Source: a virus
IMG/VR virus record: IMGVR_UViG_3300025695_000018
Location: 1 to 50,167 of that record
DNA length: 50,167 nt
Direction: 5' to 3' (one strand)
A model generated the notes under the pieces. The model was not told the origin of the DNA. It ran no database searches and was given only the letters and a program-made list of their open reading frames with translations. Positions 28,529 through 36,370 of this stretch are shown piece after piece (position 1 is the stretch's first letter; every line of letters starts with the position of its first letter). Both the position numbers and the translations under genes were made by a program.

Positions 28529-28535
28529 ATAAATA
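28529..28535 (-). promoter_or_regulatory. Late-promoter-like TATTTAT motif before 1544-aa gene
   Basis: Minus-strand CATCTATTTATATAAAAAAT with 16 nt to the ATG. It lies wholly in the 38-bp gap after the tape measure gene. Confidence 0.5.
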
Positions 28536-28550
28536 GATGGGTTAAATATT

Positions 28551-30371
28551 TTACGCGTTGTTATAACCCATAGTTTGAGAAGTCATTCTCTGTTTAATCA
28601 TGTTTGTTAGGTTTTCTAACATCTGAGGGTTATTGGCTAACATATCTAAAGTTAAGAATCTACCATCACCCTCCAATCTGATACTACCAGAGTGTGTAAT
28701 TTGTAAATCCTCAAATGATATACTTGGTGATTCAACAGAACCCATGTTATTCTGTAAAACATTACCTATATCCTTAGGTAAATTACCCATTATTTGAGCA
28801 GTGTTTCTATCTACATTACTCTTATCGAAGACCCCTTTAAAGGCATCAGTCACCATCTTCTGTGGGTCAGTTGTCGCAATTAGATAATCTTGAGGGTTTG
28901 TGGTTATCACATTACCTCCACTATTAATAACCGCATCATTTACAGAAAAACTACTTCCACTAAATCCACTTATAAAATTAGATACCGCACTAGTAAACCT
29001 ATTAACACCAAGAGAAAACGAATCTACCGCAGTTGTCATACCTTCAATCAATTTAACGGTACCACCCCTAATAAAGTCAGAAGTTAATAAGTCTTCAGTC
29101 TTATCAAATAATTTTTCACCATATTCTCGTATGGCAGTTCTTGTTTCTTCATAAACACCACTTTCACTGACTTCCGCAGCGGCTTTTGAAGTTACAATCA
29201 AACCACTTTGTGTAGCTCTATTATATAACTCAGTTAAAATGTCTCTTTGGTCAAGTGCAATTTGTTGAGATGTCATGGTAGAGTCTGTTTGTTGTTTCCT
29301 TAACGCCTTAATTTCCTCCCCACTTAATTCAGTAGCACTTACCAATGCAGTTTCTTCACCTCTCTTGACTGCGAATTTTAGTTCTCCTGTTTTATCAAGT
29401 TGACCAATAGACGCCAAGAATTCTTTATCTTCCTCCTTAACTCCACCCATAAAGTCGAGTTGTGACAATGCTTCTTGTCTTCTGGCAAAATTAATAGCTC
29501 CCTGAGAAAGTTCATTATAATCAACACCCAACTCTTTTGCGGTAGCCCTTAATCTTCTCATTTCAAGAGCACTCAACTCAAACTGACCACTTTCTTCGTT
29601 GAAAGAAACTGACGCTGAAGTTGCCTCAACCAAGGCATCAAATAACCCATTAATATCATTTTGAGCTAAATTCATCAATTGGAACCCATCACCCAATTGA
29701 GCTAACTGACCACCCATCATTTGTAGACTCGCAGCCGCATCAATAGCACCTTCAGGGTCTAAGAATTTTTCGGCTAAAGTGGTTACAGTATTAATATTAA
29801 TTCTTAATGCCTGAGATTTTGCAACCATATTTGCCAAACCTTCAACCCCACCTTGGAATTTGTATTGGTTCATCAATTTAAGGTTTTCACCAATAACACC
29901 CATATATTGAGCAACATTAAGACCGTAGTTTCTTGCAGTCTTAGATAGACCCTCCATTTCGTGTAAGGCACTTTCAGCTCCCACACCAATATTCTCAAAC
30001 CCAACAACTAATTTACCAACTTCTTCTGCAGATATACTTGCTGCGTCAGCAAATAACATCATATTAGTTAATTGTTCAGAACTAAAATCTACGTTTCTTT
30101 GTAAATTTGTGGATATTTGAGATAGGAGTGTAGCGTAGTCAGAAGTAGTGTATCCTAATTCTGCGGTTGCCATCACCGATTCGGCAATACTAACCCTTAT
30201 TTTTTCAGCAAATTCCGCTCCCTGACCGAAAGTATCACCAACAACTTTTCTAGCTTGAACATCAAATTCAAGCATTTTGTCAGTCAACGTGTCAAATTGT
30301 GATTTGAATTCGTTAAAAGCCCCCTTTAACGACTTACCATCATTACCTGTACCGGAATCTTGTAAAAACAT
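28551..30371 (-). CDS. Tail tape measure protein
   Basis: A 606-residue, largely helical protein directly after the tail chaperone pair, the standard place of the tape measure gene. The N-terminal 330 residues contain long amphipathic helices rich in Ala, Gln, Glu and Leu (SLKGAFNEFKSQFDTLTDKM, SAEEVGKLVVGFENIGVGAE, LGVDYNELSQGAINFARR). The later part has a more hydrophobic, Ser/Phe/Gly-rich stretch (SLGVNRFTSAVSNFISGFSG) that could be a membrane-active segment delivered with DNA. Tail length depends on tape-measure length; 606 residues would correspond to about 90 nm at the usual 1.5 angstroms per residue, which is an estimate. No peptidase or lysozyme motif was seen. Confidence 0.85.
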   Translation of the reverse strand: MFLQDSGTGNDGKSLKGAFNEFKSQFDTLTDKMLEFDVQARKVVGDTFGQGAEFAEKIRVSIAESVMATAELGYTTSDYATLLSQISTNLQRNVDFSSEQLTNMMLFADAASISAEEVGKLVVGFENIGVGAESALHEMEGLSKTARNYGLNVAQYMGVIGENLKLMNQYKFQGGVEGLANMVAKSQALRININTVTTLAEKFLDPEGAIDAAASLQMMGGQLAQLGDGFQLMNLAQNDINGLFDALVEATSASVSFNEESGQFELSALEMRRLRATAKELGVDYNELSQGAINFARRQEALSQLDFMGGVKEEDKEFLASIGQLDKTGELKFAVKRGEETALVSATELSGEEIKALRKQQTDSTMTSQQIALDQRDILTELYNRATQSGLIVTSKAAAEVSESGVYEETRTAIREYGEKLFDKTEDLLTSDFIRGGTVKLIEGMTTAVDSFSLGVNRFTSAVSNFISGFSGSSFSVNDAVINSGGNVITTNPQDYLIATTDPQKMVTDAFKGVFDKSNVDRNTAQIMGNLPKDIGNVLQNNMGSVESPSISFEDLQITHSGSIRLEGDGRFLTLDMLANNPQMLENLTNMIKQRMTSQTMGYNNA

Positions 30372-30387
30372 GAATTACTTTTTATTA

Positions 30388-30394
30388 ATAAATA
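30388..30394 (-). promoter_or_regulatory. Late-promoter-like TATTTAT motif before tape measure gene
   Basis: Minus-strand GATATTTATTAATAAAAAG, 16 nt before the tape measure ATG. It starts right after the stop of the 50-aa chaperone ORF. Confidence 0.5.
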
Positions 30395-30547
30395 TCATCG
30401 ACCTGATTTCCTTTGAGCTTCTTTTCTCTCTTCTATTTCTGTGATGAATTTATTAATGAAATATTTTCTTTCGAATGTGGGCATCATCATTATATCGGCG
30501 TATGAAAAACCCATTTCCTTGACAAGATAATAAATCTCATCAAGCAT
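30395..30547 (-). CDS. Small tail assembly chaperone ORF (gpT-like), likely made by frameshift
   Basis: A 50-residue ORF from the ATG at 30547 to a TGA at 30395-30397: MLDEIYYLVKEMGFSYADIM ... INKFITEIEERKEAQRKSGR. It is helical and charged, with the aromatic MPTFERKYF segment often seen in small proteins placed between tail chaperone and tape measure. The same frame stays open upstream through the end of the gp26-like gene, which contains six T residues (30576-30581) read as TTT TTT CGT. A +1 or -2 slip there would fuse the two products, as in lambda G/GT and Mu. It may also be made alone, since AGGAAAG lies just before the ATG. The gene order tube, G-like, this ORF, tape measure supports the role. 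Confidence 0.75.
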   Translation of the reverse strand: MLDEIYYLVKEMGFSYADIMMMPTFERKYFINKFITEIEERKEAQRKSGR

Positions 30548-30560
30548 AACTTTCCTATAC

Positions 30561-31310
30561 TCAGAAGAAAGGACGAAAAAACTCTGCCCCGAAGGTGATT
30601 CTCGCGGACACCTTTTCTCCTGACGGGGCTGTAAATACTCTTTCCAAATCCAAACGAGGTTCAGCTTCTCTTAGAGTATTTCTGATATATTTAGAGTCAG
30701 CAATAGGTAAAACTTGTATTGACTGAGCAATTTCTGCCGGGTCTGTTGTACCATCAAATTCAATAATGTGTTTTTCTAATCTCTTAGTTATTACTGGAGC
30801 AACAACACCTTCAGGATACGCGTCTTGTAACTTGCTTAACTCTTGAGTATCTCCAATCGTCAATAATTTACATTTAACAGTCTTACCCGTTTTAGGTAGT
30901 TTTAGTTCAAACAAACCTTGTTCGTTTGGTAATATAGTTGGCTCTTTTATTGATAACTCATCTAAGGTGATTGAGGTTTCAAATGTTTTTAAGGTTTTCG
31001 GGTCTCTTAAATTAAACACATATTCAGAACCAAATGATGTGTTTCTTAAAAATATAAGAATAGCCTCAACATCACAATCCAATAATGAATTGATATCCAT
31101 ACCTGGTTCATATAATTTAGACCTTAATAAATTTGGAATTAAATTGTCGGGGTTTCTTTGACCCAATAGTGTATTCTCATCTGCAGCAGTTAAATAACCT
31201 ACCTTTACTGATGATTTACCATTTTTATAAAACTTACCTTTTGAAGGTAATGAAACCACGTCATGTGGTAAATTGAAGTCTTGTTGACCGTATTGTGTTG
31301 CGTTATCCAT
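30561..31310 (-). CDS. gp26-like baseplate/tail assembly protein (G-position chaperone)
   Basis: A 249-residue protein with the LPSKGKFYKNGKSSVKVGYL start and the LTAADENTLLGQRNPDNLIP motif of the T4 gp26-type baseplate family. The middle holds DCDVEAILIFLRNTSFGSEY and the C-terminal region EPRLDLERVFTAPSGEKVSA. T4 gp26 is classed as a hub component, but here the gene occupies the slot between tube and tape measure where other phages encode their tail assembly chaperone. The final codons read AEFFRPFF and include the T6 slippery run, so a minority of ribosomes may continue into the 50-aa frame. A terminator lies upstream between it and the tube gene. Confidence 0.8.
   Translation of the reverse strand: MDNATQYGQQDFNLPHDVVSLPSKGKFYKNGKSSVKVGYLTAADENTLLGQRNPDNLIPNLLRSKLYEPGMDINSLLDCDVEAILIFLRNTSFGSEYVFNLRDPKTLKTFETSITLDELSIKEPTILPNEQGLFELKLPKTGKTVKCKLLTIGDTQELSKLQDAYPEGVVAPVITKRLEKHIIEFDGTTDPAEIAQSIQVLPIADSKYIRNTLREAEPRLDLERVFTAPSGEKVSARITFGAEFFRPFF
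30576..30581 (-). other. Candidate programmed frameshift site (T6 run)
   Basis: On the minus strand GAG TTT TTT CGT occurs 13-18 nt before the TGA of the gp26-like gene. The downstream 50-aa frame is reached by a +1 shift (UUU to UUC re-pairing, same tRNA) or a -2 shift (UUU to UUU). The Mu tail chaperone uses a -2 shift on a G6-CGA sequence, which is similar in form. No strong downstream stem was identified by eye. Confidence 0.5.
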
Positions 31311-31325
31311 ATATTAAAATAAAAA

Positions 31326-31353
31326 AACCATAGAGAGTCTCCCCTCTATGGTT
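31326..31353 (-). terminator. Rho-independent terminator after tail tube gene
   Basis: On the minus strand AACCATAGAG pairs perfectly with CTCTATGGTT around an 8-nt loop, followed by seven T residues and ATTTT. It lies 39 bp past the tube stop and 16 bp before the gp26-like start. A terminator here would let the abundant tube (and sheath) transcripts exceed those for chaperone and tape measure. Confidence 0.9.
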
Positions 31354-31391
31354 AAATATAAATGAACTGATTTTTTCGTAAAGAGTATATC

Positions 31392-31880
31392 TTAGTAAAC
31401 TAAAATACATCTATCAGGACGTAGTGTTGCAGTAATAGTTGCAATACCATCGTCACTATAACCAAGCGAATCGAAGTTCACGTCAGTTAGGAATGTTCCT
31501 TGTAAAATCCACTTTTCAACTGCCACACCTGTTGGGTCTAACATTTCCAAGTTGATATTCTTTTTGTAACCCGCAGCATAACCCATACGACCTGTTACAG
31601 ACTCTGCGTGTAGACGAACCCATTCCATCAACGCTTGAGACGCTGAAGGACCAATTGGGTCACGGAATGTTACGTTTAATGTGCTCCAAGTAAATCTACC
31701 TGCCACATATGTTGAAGTGTTCAAGAACGGAACTTCAACCGGATTAATTGACACTTGAGGACGTGAAGTAGACTCCACATACCAAGAGTTGATACCTAAT
31801 GAAGAATCAAAGGTCATAATGAACCTATTTTTTCTTTTTGGTTCATAAGGTATCGGCATTTTCATTAATAAATCAGCCAT
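31392..31880 (-). CDS. gp19: Tail tube protein gp19-like
   Basis: A 162-residue protein, the same length class as T4 gp19 (163). The N-terminal PYEPKRKNRFIMTFDSS start and SWYVESTSRPQVSINPVEVP are typical of T4-type tubes. The central TSTYVAGRFTWSTLNVTFRD and SASQALMEWVRLHAESVTGR carry the conserved beta strands and helix of the tube fold. The C-terminal YKKNINLEMLDPTGVAVEKW and GTFLTDVNFDSLGYSDDG complete it. It polymerises into the inner tail tube through which DNA passes, capped by the sheath. The long A-rich 5' leader of about 35 nt after a TATTTAT motif, and the terminator directly behind, fit a very highly expressed gene. Confidence 0.95.
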   Translation of the reverse strand: MADLLMKMPIPYEPKRKNRFIMTFDSSLGINSWYVESTSRPQVSINPVEVPFLNTSTYVAGRFTWSTLNVTFRDPIGPSASQALMEWVRLHAESVTGRMGYAAGYKKNINLEMLDPTGVAVEKWILQGTFLTDVNFDSLGYSDDGIATITATLRPDRCILVY

Positions 31881-31915
31881 TGTATTTTAGTTTTTATATT
31901 TTTTGTTTATTACTT

Positions 31916-31922
31916 ATAAATA
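31916..31922 (-). promoter_or_regulatory. Late-promoter-like TATTTAT motif before tube gene
   Basis: Minus-strand CAACTATTTATAAGTAAT, 35 nt before the tube ATG, with an A-rich leader between. The gap from 31881 to 31995 otherwise holds only A/T-rich sequence and a weak inverted repeat (GAAATTTTC with GAAAAATTTTC). Confidence 0.5.
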
Positions 31923-31995
31923 GTTGGTAGAGTGAAAATTTTTCTATTTACTTTCCATTAGAAAATTTCATTATATAGAAGCTAACTAGAAATTT

Positions 31996-32847
31996 TTATA
32001 CTTCTTTTTTCTCTCCTCCTTTAGTTAAATAAGTTTTTACTGGTTTATCATCTTTATACTCTTTATCTAAAAAGCTTTTAATAGATTCAATATTACCAGG
32101 GTCGTCATCAGAAAATCCAATCTGAGGAACGAAATTGTTTTTTACGTCGTTCTTAAAGAATGCTCTCTGGTTCAGTTTCGAAGCCATATCTTTAACATAA
32201 GAGATAAATTCTCTTAATGCTTTGATTTTTCCTTCTTCAGGGTTCGCAGCACTTCCCTCACCATAAGTCACTGGATGGAACCTCAACATATCAAGATACT
32301 TTTCAATAAGGTCTTCATCTGTCATATCGTCATCACCAGCAATTTCACGAAACTTTTTAAGGTTACTTAACAACTCCTCTTTACTGATACCTTTATGATT
32401 AGTCATAATCATATTGTAAACTGCATCCCTTAAAACAGAAGGAGTGTGACCCCTTGCTGTTATGATTGAGAAAATGGAACCACCATTAATTGCTTCAACA
32501 AAGTCATCCCAAGAAGGGCCAATATCGGCAATCATCGCATCAACAATAAATTGTGAGTCACCTTCAGTCGTGAAGTTTCTATATGGATTTTCAGCGTATC
32601 CGACAACTGTTTCACCATTATATTCAAAAGGTTCTTTACCTAAAATCCCACGATATTCTGCAAAATCCTCAGTAGAAATACCTATTTCATTACCATCTTC
32701 GGTTTTAACAATAATCTTTGTTGGCATCATCATAATGTTATCATCCCAATCAAAAGCATAATACTTCATATCAGGACGACCAGCATCGTCAAAACCTTCT
32801 TTGAGTTCTTTTTCCTCAATATATTCTTTTAAAATTGAACGAATCAT
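31996..32847 (-). CDS. HAD-superfamily hydrolase
   Basis: A 283-residue protein with HAD motifs. Motif I is YAFDWDDNIMMMPT (nucleophile Asp and second Asp two residues later, about residues 33-35). Motif II is the Thr in FSIITARGHTPS. A basic residue for motif III may be K in KNDVKNNF, and motif IV is GFSDDDPGNIE. The N-terminal 25 residues form a charged helix (RSILKEYIEEKELKEGF). The insert between motifs I and II holds the cap-like region. HAD enzymes are usually phosphatases; T4 PseT has such a 3'-phosphatase domain, but no kinase domain is present here. Its position between sheath and tube genes is unusual for an enzyme. Its ATG overlaps the TAA end of an upstream small reading frame (TAATG). 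Confidence 0.8.
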   Translation of the reverse strand: MIRSILKEYIEEKELKEGFDDAGRPDMKYYAFDWDDNIMMMPTKIIVKTEDGNEIGISTEDFAEYRGILGKEPFEYNGETVVGYAENPYRNFTTEGDSQFIVDAMIADIGPSWDDFVEAINGGSIFSIITARGHTPSVLRDAVYNMIMTNHKGISKEELLSNLKKFREIAGDDDMTDEDLIEKYLDMLRFHPVTYGEGSAANPEEGKIKALREFISYVKDMASKLNQRAFFKNDVKNNFVPQIGFSDDDPGNIESIKSFLDKEYKDDKPVKTYLTKGGEKKEV

Positions 32848-32991
32848 TACTTTGTCTCGTTTAACTTCTCAATTAATCTTTCCAATTGCTCCTCTGAAAT
32901 AACAATGTTTTGTGGTTTTTCAGAGAAAGTCTTAACACCATTCGCTTCAACGCTAAGGTGTTCCATTAATGTAGATTTTTTAAATTCCATG
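32847..32991 (-). pseudogene. Small frameshifted gene (about 47 aa if restored)
   Basis: Two overlapping frames read MEFKKSTLMEHLSVEAN then WC-stop (32932-32991), and GVKTFSEKPQNIVISEEQLE through RLIEKLNETK-stop (ending 32847). One extra T in GCGAATTGGTG (about 32943) separates them. Removing it would give a single plausible 47-residue protein with a TTATAAAAGTAAGAAC leader and a TAATG junction to the HAD gene. It may be a sequencing or assembly indel, a recent mutation, or a true recoding site. Neither half alone resembles a known family. Confidence 0.4.
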
Positions 32992-33024
32992 TTCTTACTT
33001 TTATAAACGTTTAATAAGGCTAAT

Positions 33025-33046
33025 GGAGGTCACAAGTGTGACCTCC
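33025..33046 (-). terminator. Perfect hairpin after tail sheath gene
   Basis: Arms GGAGGTCACA and TGTGACCTCC are exact inverted repeats separated by 2 nt. The element lies 20 bp past the sheath stop. It lacks a U-tract on the minus strand (ATTAGCC follows), so it may be an mRNA 3'-end stabiliser, an RNase processing site or a dyad protein-binding site instead of a classical terminator. Confidence 0.55.
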
Positions 33047-33065
33047 AAATTATAAATATATCAAA

Positions 33066-36000
33066 TTAGATATCTTCGAACGATGCTCCCGTTGGAGTAA
33101 TCAAGAATTCAATATCAATGAATTCAAGTGCTCTTGTTGGTTTCAAGTAAATTTTACCCGTCAATTGGTTATTATCCAAATCTTCAGGTGTATTTTCTAC
33201 AACCACACGGAAGTCAATCAAACCTCTATCTCTTCTAATAGAATCCAAGATTGGGTTAACTGAATCTAAGAAGTCTTGTCTTACTTGGTCGTCGTTTTGT
33301 TCGAACAACAATCTTACTGCTACCGCTGAAATCAACTTACGAGCTTGTAACAACAATCTTCTCACATTAATTCTGTCAAGTGCAGATTCTCTAACTTGTA
33401 GAGTCTTGTTACCCCAAATTACAGTACCCACATCTGAGAATGTTGCAATTGGGTTCAATCTACCTTGGTATAGTGTGTCTCTATCATCTTGAGTCAACTT
33501 CTTACGTGCTTTAACTGCTGACACCAAACCTCTTGTGTAACCCGCAGTTGCGAACCAAGGGAATGCGATGTTATCAGTCAATGCTAAGTTCTTAACAACC
33601 TCAGATGTTGGTGGAATGTAAACTTGTGTGTTGTTTACACTATCTCTCGTCAAAATCCATGGATAGTAAGTTGCAGTGTAGTTAGAGTCGATGTTAGTCT
33701 CCTCCAAATTATCAACTGCCTCATCAGGGTAGATGAAGTCTGTGTCAAACGATGATGTATTAGGAACATACATGTCATAGTCAGGTGTTGTACAAATGTA
33801 GATAGAATCCGCTCTGTCCGTCTCAATCATATCAATAGCTTCTTCAACCAAGTTTGAGTGGTTTACATAGTCAACACCTGGTGTTGAGAAGATATTAATG
33901 TTAACTGCTTCAGGGTTCTCGAATGTTTTCTGACCTAATAAGTAAGCGTAGTAATCAGAGTTAGCCCAATCCGTTGAATCTTCACCTACCGTGATTTGTT
34001 TGAACTGACCCCATCCTGTAGCGTCCGGGAATGAAGGTGAAGGTGCAGCACCTGCCAAGTAACCCGTTCCACCTAAACGGAACGAATCTTGATTTGAACG
34101 GAACTCTCTATAGATATCCCATCCATCAAAACCTCCCTTGGGTGCCACCGTGAATTTACGTGCATTTAACTTATAGTAGGGGTTTGTTTGTGATGTTGGT
34201 TCACTTCTGAATTCTGCATCACCCACTTCAAACGCTGTTTCACCTGAAGTAACATAACCACCAGCAATTGAAACTACCGTAGCTCCTGAGTCCATGTGGA
34301 AACCTTTTGTTAAGTATGCCCAATCATTTCCTTCAGTTGCAGTAGAAATGTTAGTTGGGTTTTGTTTACCACCATACATAAAGAAGTCAGAATCAATACC
34401 AACAGTGTTAGAAACACCTAAGTATGTCTTTCTTACTTTATCACCCGCACTTCTTGTTGAGTTATCACTTCCCGAAGTAGTACCGAATGGTGGGTTAAAA
34501 ATAACTTCACCTGGTGTGTTGTATTTTGTTTTATAAACAATGAATGGACTCTTAACTCCTGAATATTCTCTGAATACGTAACCTTCAAAACCACAAGGAA
34601 GTGCATCTATCGGCGCATCCTCGTCCATTTCTAACATTATGTATTTAGATTTCAATTCAAATTCACCATTAGATGTACCCACTTTCTTAGCTACGAAATT
34701 ATTTTCACCTGGATTCATACCACAGTTAGTAAACTTCTCTAAAATTACAGGATTAGCGTCCGTATCAAAATAATCACGAACAAGAACATCAAATGTTAAA
34801 TTAGCGAATGAGATATTAGCCACAGAAATCTTAACTAAGTTGTTTGCCACATTACCGTCAGAAATTAAGATAAATCTAAATAGACGGTCAACTTGTGAAC
34901 CACGTAACTCAGAAACTAAGTAAGGAGTAGATGGTGTTTGGTATTGTTCTAAATACCAACCGATAGAACTGTTAGTTCCCTCATCTTCTCTTGCCGAAGG
35001 AAGAGCAGTTAAATCAGAATTCAAACCTCTAATCTTTCCTAACCTATAACCGTTAGTTAATAAGTTGTAATATGTCTCTTCAATAAACAATGGTACTTCA
35101 GTTCTGTTTTTACCGAAGTTAGTTCCACCGAATACTTTACTTAAGTAATTCGTATCAGTTACACTGAATGATGTTTTGAACGTGAAGTTATCACCAACAT
35201 TAGTAACACCTGAAATACCGAATGAAGAATATGGATTTTTAAGAACATCAGCATATGTTCCTGATACATCCATAACCACTTGAGATGTTCCACTTGCCAT
35301 ATAAACAGGACCACCGTCACTGTTATTATTAATACCTCTTGAACGTAATGTTGCAACTACTAAGTCGTTGTATTCTGTAAATGCTGTTGCCACATAATTA
35401 ACAACAGTACCCGAAACAGTTCCTGAGAATGAATCCACTGCGAATTCATCTAAAGTGGTTACTGCTGCGTTGAAAGAAATACCTGAGTAGTTATCACCTG
35501 TACCAGGTTCGAAACAACCGTAGTACCAAGGGTCCATTAATGAATCATCGTAATCTGCTACTGAGTTATATAGACCATCAACCGAAAGTTGGTTGTTTGA
35601 ATCTGAAATAGTGTAACCATCACCAATAAACGAGTTGTAAACTGCGTCAGTCATAACACCCCATTGTGCCCCTGTAGTTGCACTTAACGCATTACTATTA
35701 ACGATACTCATTAAGAATGTTGATAGTTGACCCGACATAGTTGTTGAGTCACCATTATATAGTGAAATTGAATCAGTGATATAATCACTTAATGGTGCTG
35801 AGAATGAACCTAAGAAGTCAACAATAGTTGAACCTGTAGTTGCACTAAAATCAACTGACCATGTAGATGTTGTAGATGCCGATAATGTTGCCGGGTCTAA
35901 GTTTGCTTGTGTCGTAATAGACCAAGATGGACCCGCATCATAACCTGACAAACCTAATACTCTTGTTACAAATAACTGATTAGACTGTTGTAAATATGCT

Positions 36001-36245
36001 TTCGCTATGTAAGCGGCTTCATATTTTGGAATTTGCGTATTTACAAATTTTGTTGGATTAGTACCTCCGAAGTACGCTTGAAATTCGTCGAAGTTTGAGA
36101 TGTAAATAGGTTCAAAAGCGGGACCTGATAAAGTCTCACCTACAATACCTAAAGTTGTTACACCCACACTCTGTGCTACGAAACTCAAGTCTCTTTCTGA
36201 GGTGTAAACACCTGGAGATACAAAGACTTTGTTTGAACTTGCCAT
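33066..36245 (-). CDS. gp18: Tail sheath protein gp18-like, oversized
   Basis: A 1059-residue sheath, against 659 for T4 gp18. The N-terminal FVSPGVYTSERDLSFVAQSV and GETLSGPAFEPIYISNFDEF are typical of T4-type sheaths. The C-terminal part carries the conserved contractile core: VYIPPTSEVVKNLALTDNIA, ATAGYTRGLVSAVKARKKLT, LYQGRLNPIATFSDVGTVIW, DRINVRRLLLQARKLISAVA and LRPTRALEFIDIEFLITPT-like ending. The extra 400 residues lie between, roughly residues 110-700, and are Ser/Thr/Gly/Asn-rich, probably surface domains on the outside of the tail. Contraction of the sheath drives the tube through the cell envelope. Its leader is A-rich after a TATTTAT motif, and a perfect hairpin follows the stop. 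Confidence 0.95.
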   Translation of the reverse strand: MASSNKVFVSPGVYTSERDLSFVAQSVGVTTLGIVGETLSGPAFEPIYISNFDEFQAYFGGTNPTKFVNTQIPKYEAAYIAKAYLQQSNQLFVTRVLGLSGYDAGPSWSITTQANLDPATLSASTTSTWSVDFSATTGSTIVDFLGSFSAPLSDYITDSISLYNGDSTTMSGQLSTFLMSIVNSNALSATTGAQWGVMTDAVYNSFIGDGYTISDSNNQLSVDGLYNSVADYDDSLMDPWYYGCFEPGTGDNYSGISFNAAVTTLDEFAVDSFSGTVSGTVVNYVATAFTEYNDLVVATLRSRGINNNSDGGPVYMASGTSQVVMDVSGTYADVLKNPYSSFGISGVTNVGDNFTFKTSFSVTDTNYLSKVFGGTNFGKNRTEVPLFIEETYYNLLTNGYRLGKIRGLNSDLTALPSAREDEGTNSSIGWYLEQYQTPSTPYLVSELRGSQVDRLFRFILISDGNVANNLVKISVANISFANLTFDVLVRDYFDTDANPVILEKFTNCGMNPGENNFVAKKVGTSNGEFELKSKYIMLEMDEDAPIDALPCGFEGYVFREYSGVKSPFIVYKTKYNTPGEVIFNPPFGTTSGSDNSTRSAGDKVRKTYLGVSNTVGIDSDFFMYGGKQNPTNISTATEGNDWAYLTKGFHMDSGATVVSIAGGYVTSGETAFEVGDAEFRSEPTSQTNPYYKLNARKFTVAPKGGFDGWDIYREFRSNQDSFRLGGTGYLAGAAPSPSFPDATGWGQFKQITVGEDSTDWANSDYYAYLLGQKTFENPEAVNINIFSTPGVDYVNHSNLVEEAIDMIETDRADSIYICTTPDYDMYVPNTSSFDTDFIYPDEAVDNLEETNIDSNYTATYYPWILTRDSVNNTQVYIPPTSEVVKNLALTDNIAFPWFATAGYTRGLVSAVKARKKLTQDDRDTLYQGRLNPIATFSDVGTVIWGNKTLQVRESALDRINVRRLLLQARKLISAVAVRLLFEQNDDQVRQDFLDSVNPILDSIRRDRGLIDFRVVVENTPEDLDNNQLTGKIYLKPTRALEFIDIEFLITPTGASFEDI

Positions 36246-36277
36246 GTTTTTTTAATTTCTTTAGAATTTATTTAACT

Positions 36278-36284
36278 ATAAATA
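36278..36284 (-). promoter_or_regulatory. Late-promoter-like TATTTAT motif before sheath gene
   Basis: Minus-strand TTAAATATTTATAGTTAAAT, about 32 nt before the sheath ATG, followed by an A-rich leader. A plus-strand copy (TATATTTATCAATT, 36320-36330) lies 40 bp away and faces the small RHH gene, giving a divergent pair. Confidence 0.5.
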
Positions 36285-36370
36285 TTTAAGAAAATCTCAA
36301 AAAACATTTACCCCAGAGGTATATTTATCAATTAGGGAGAATTTTTTCTACCTTTTTTCTACCTTTAATT

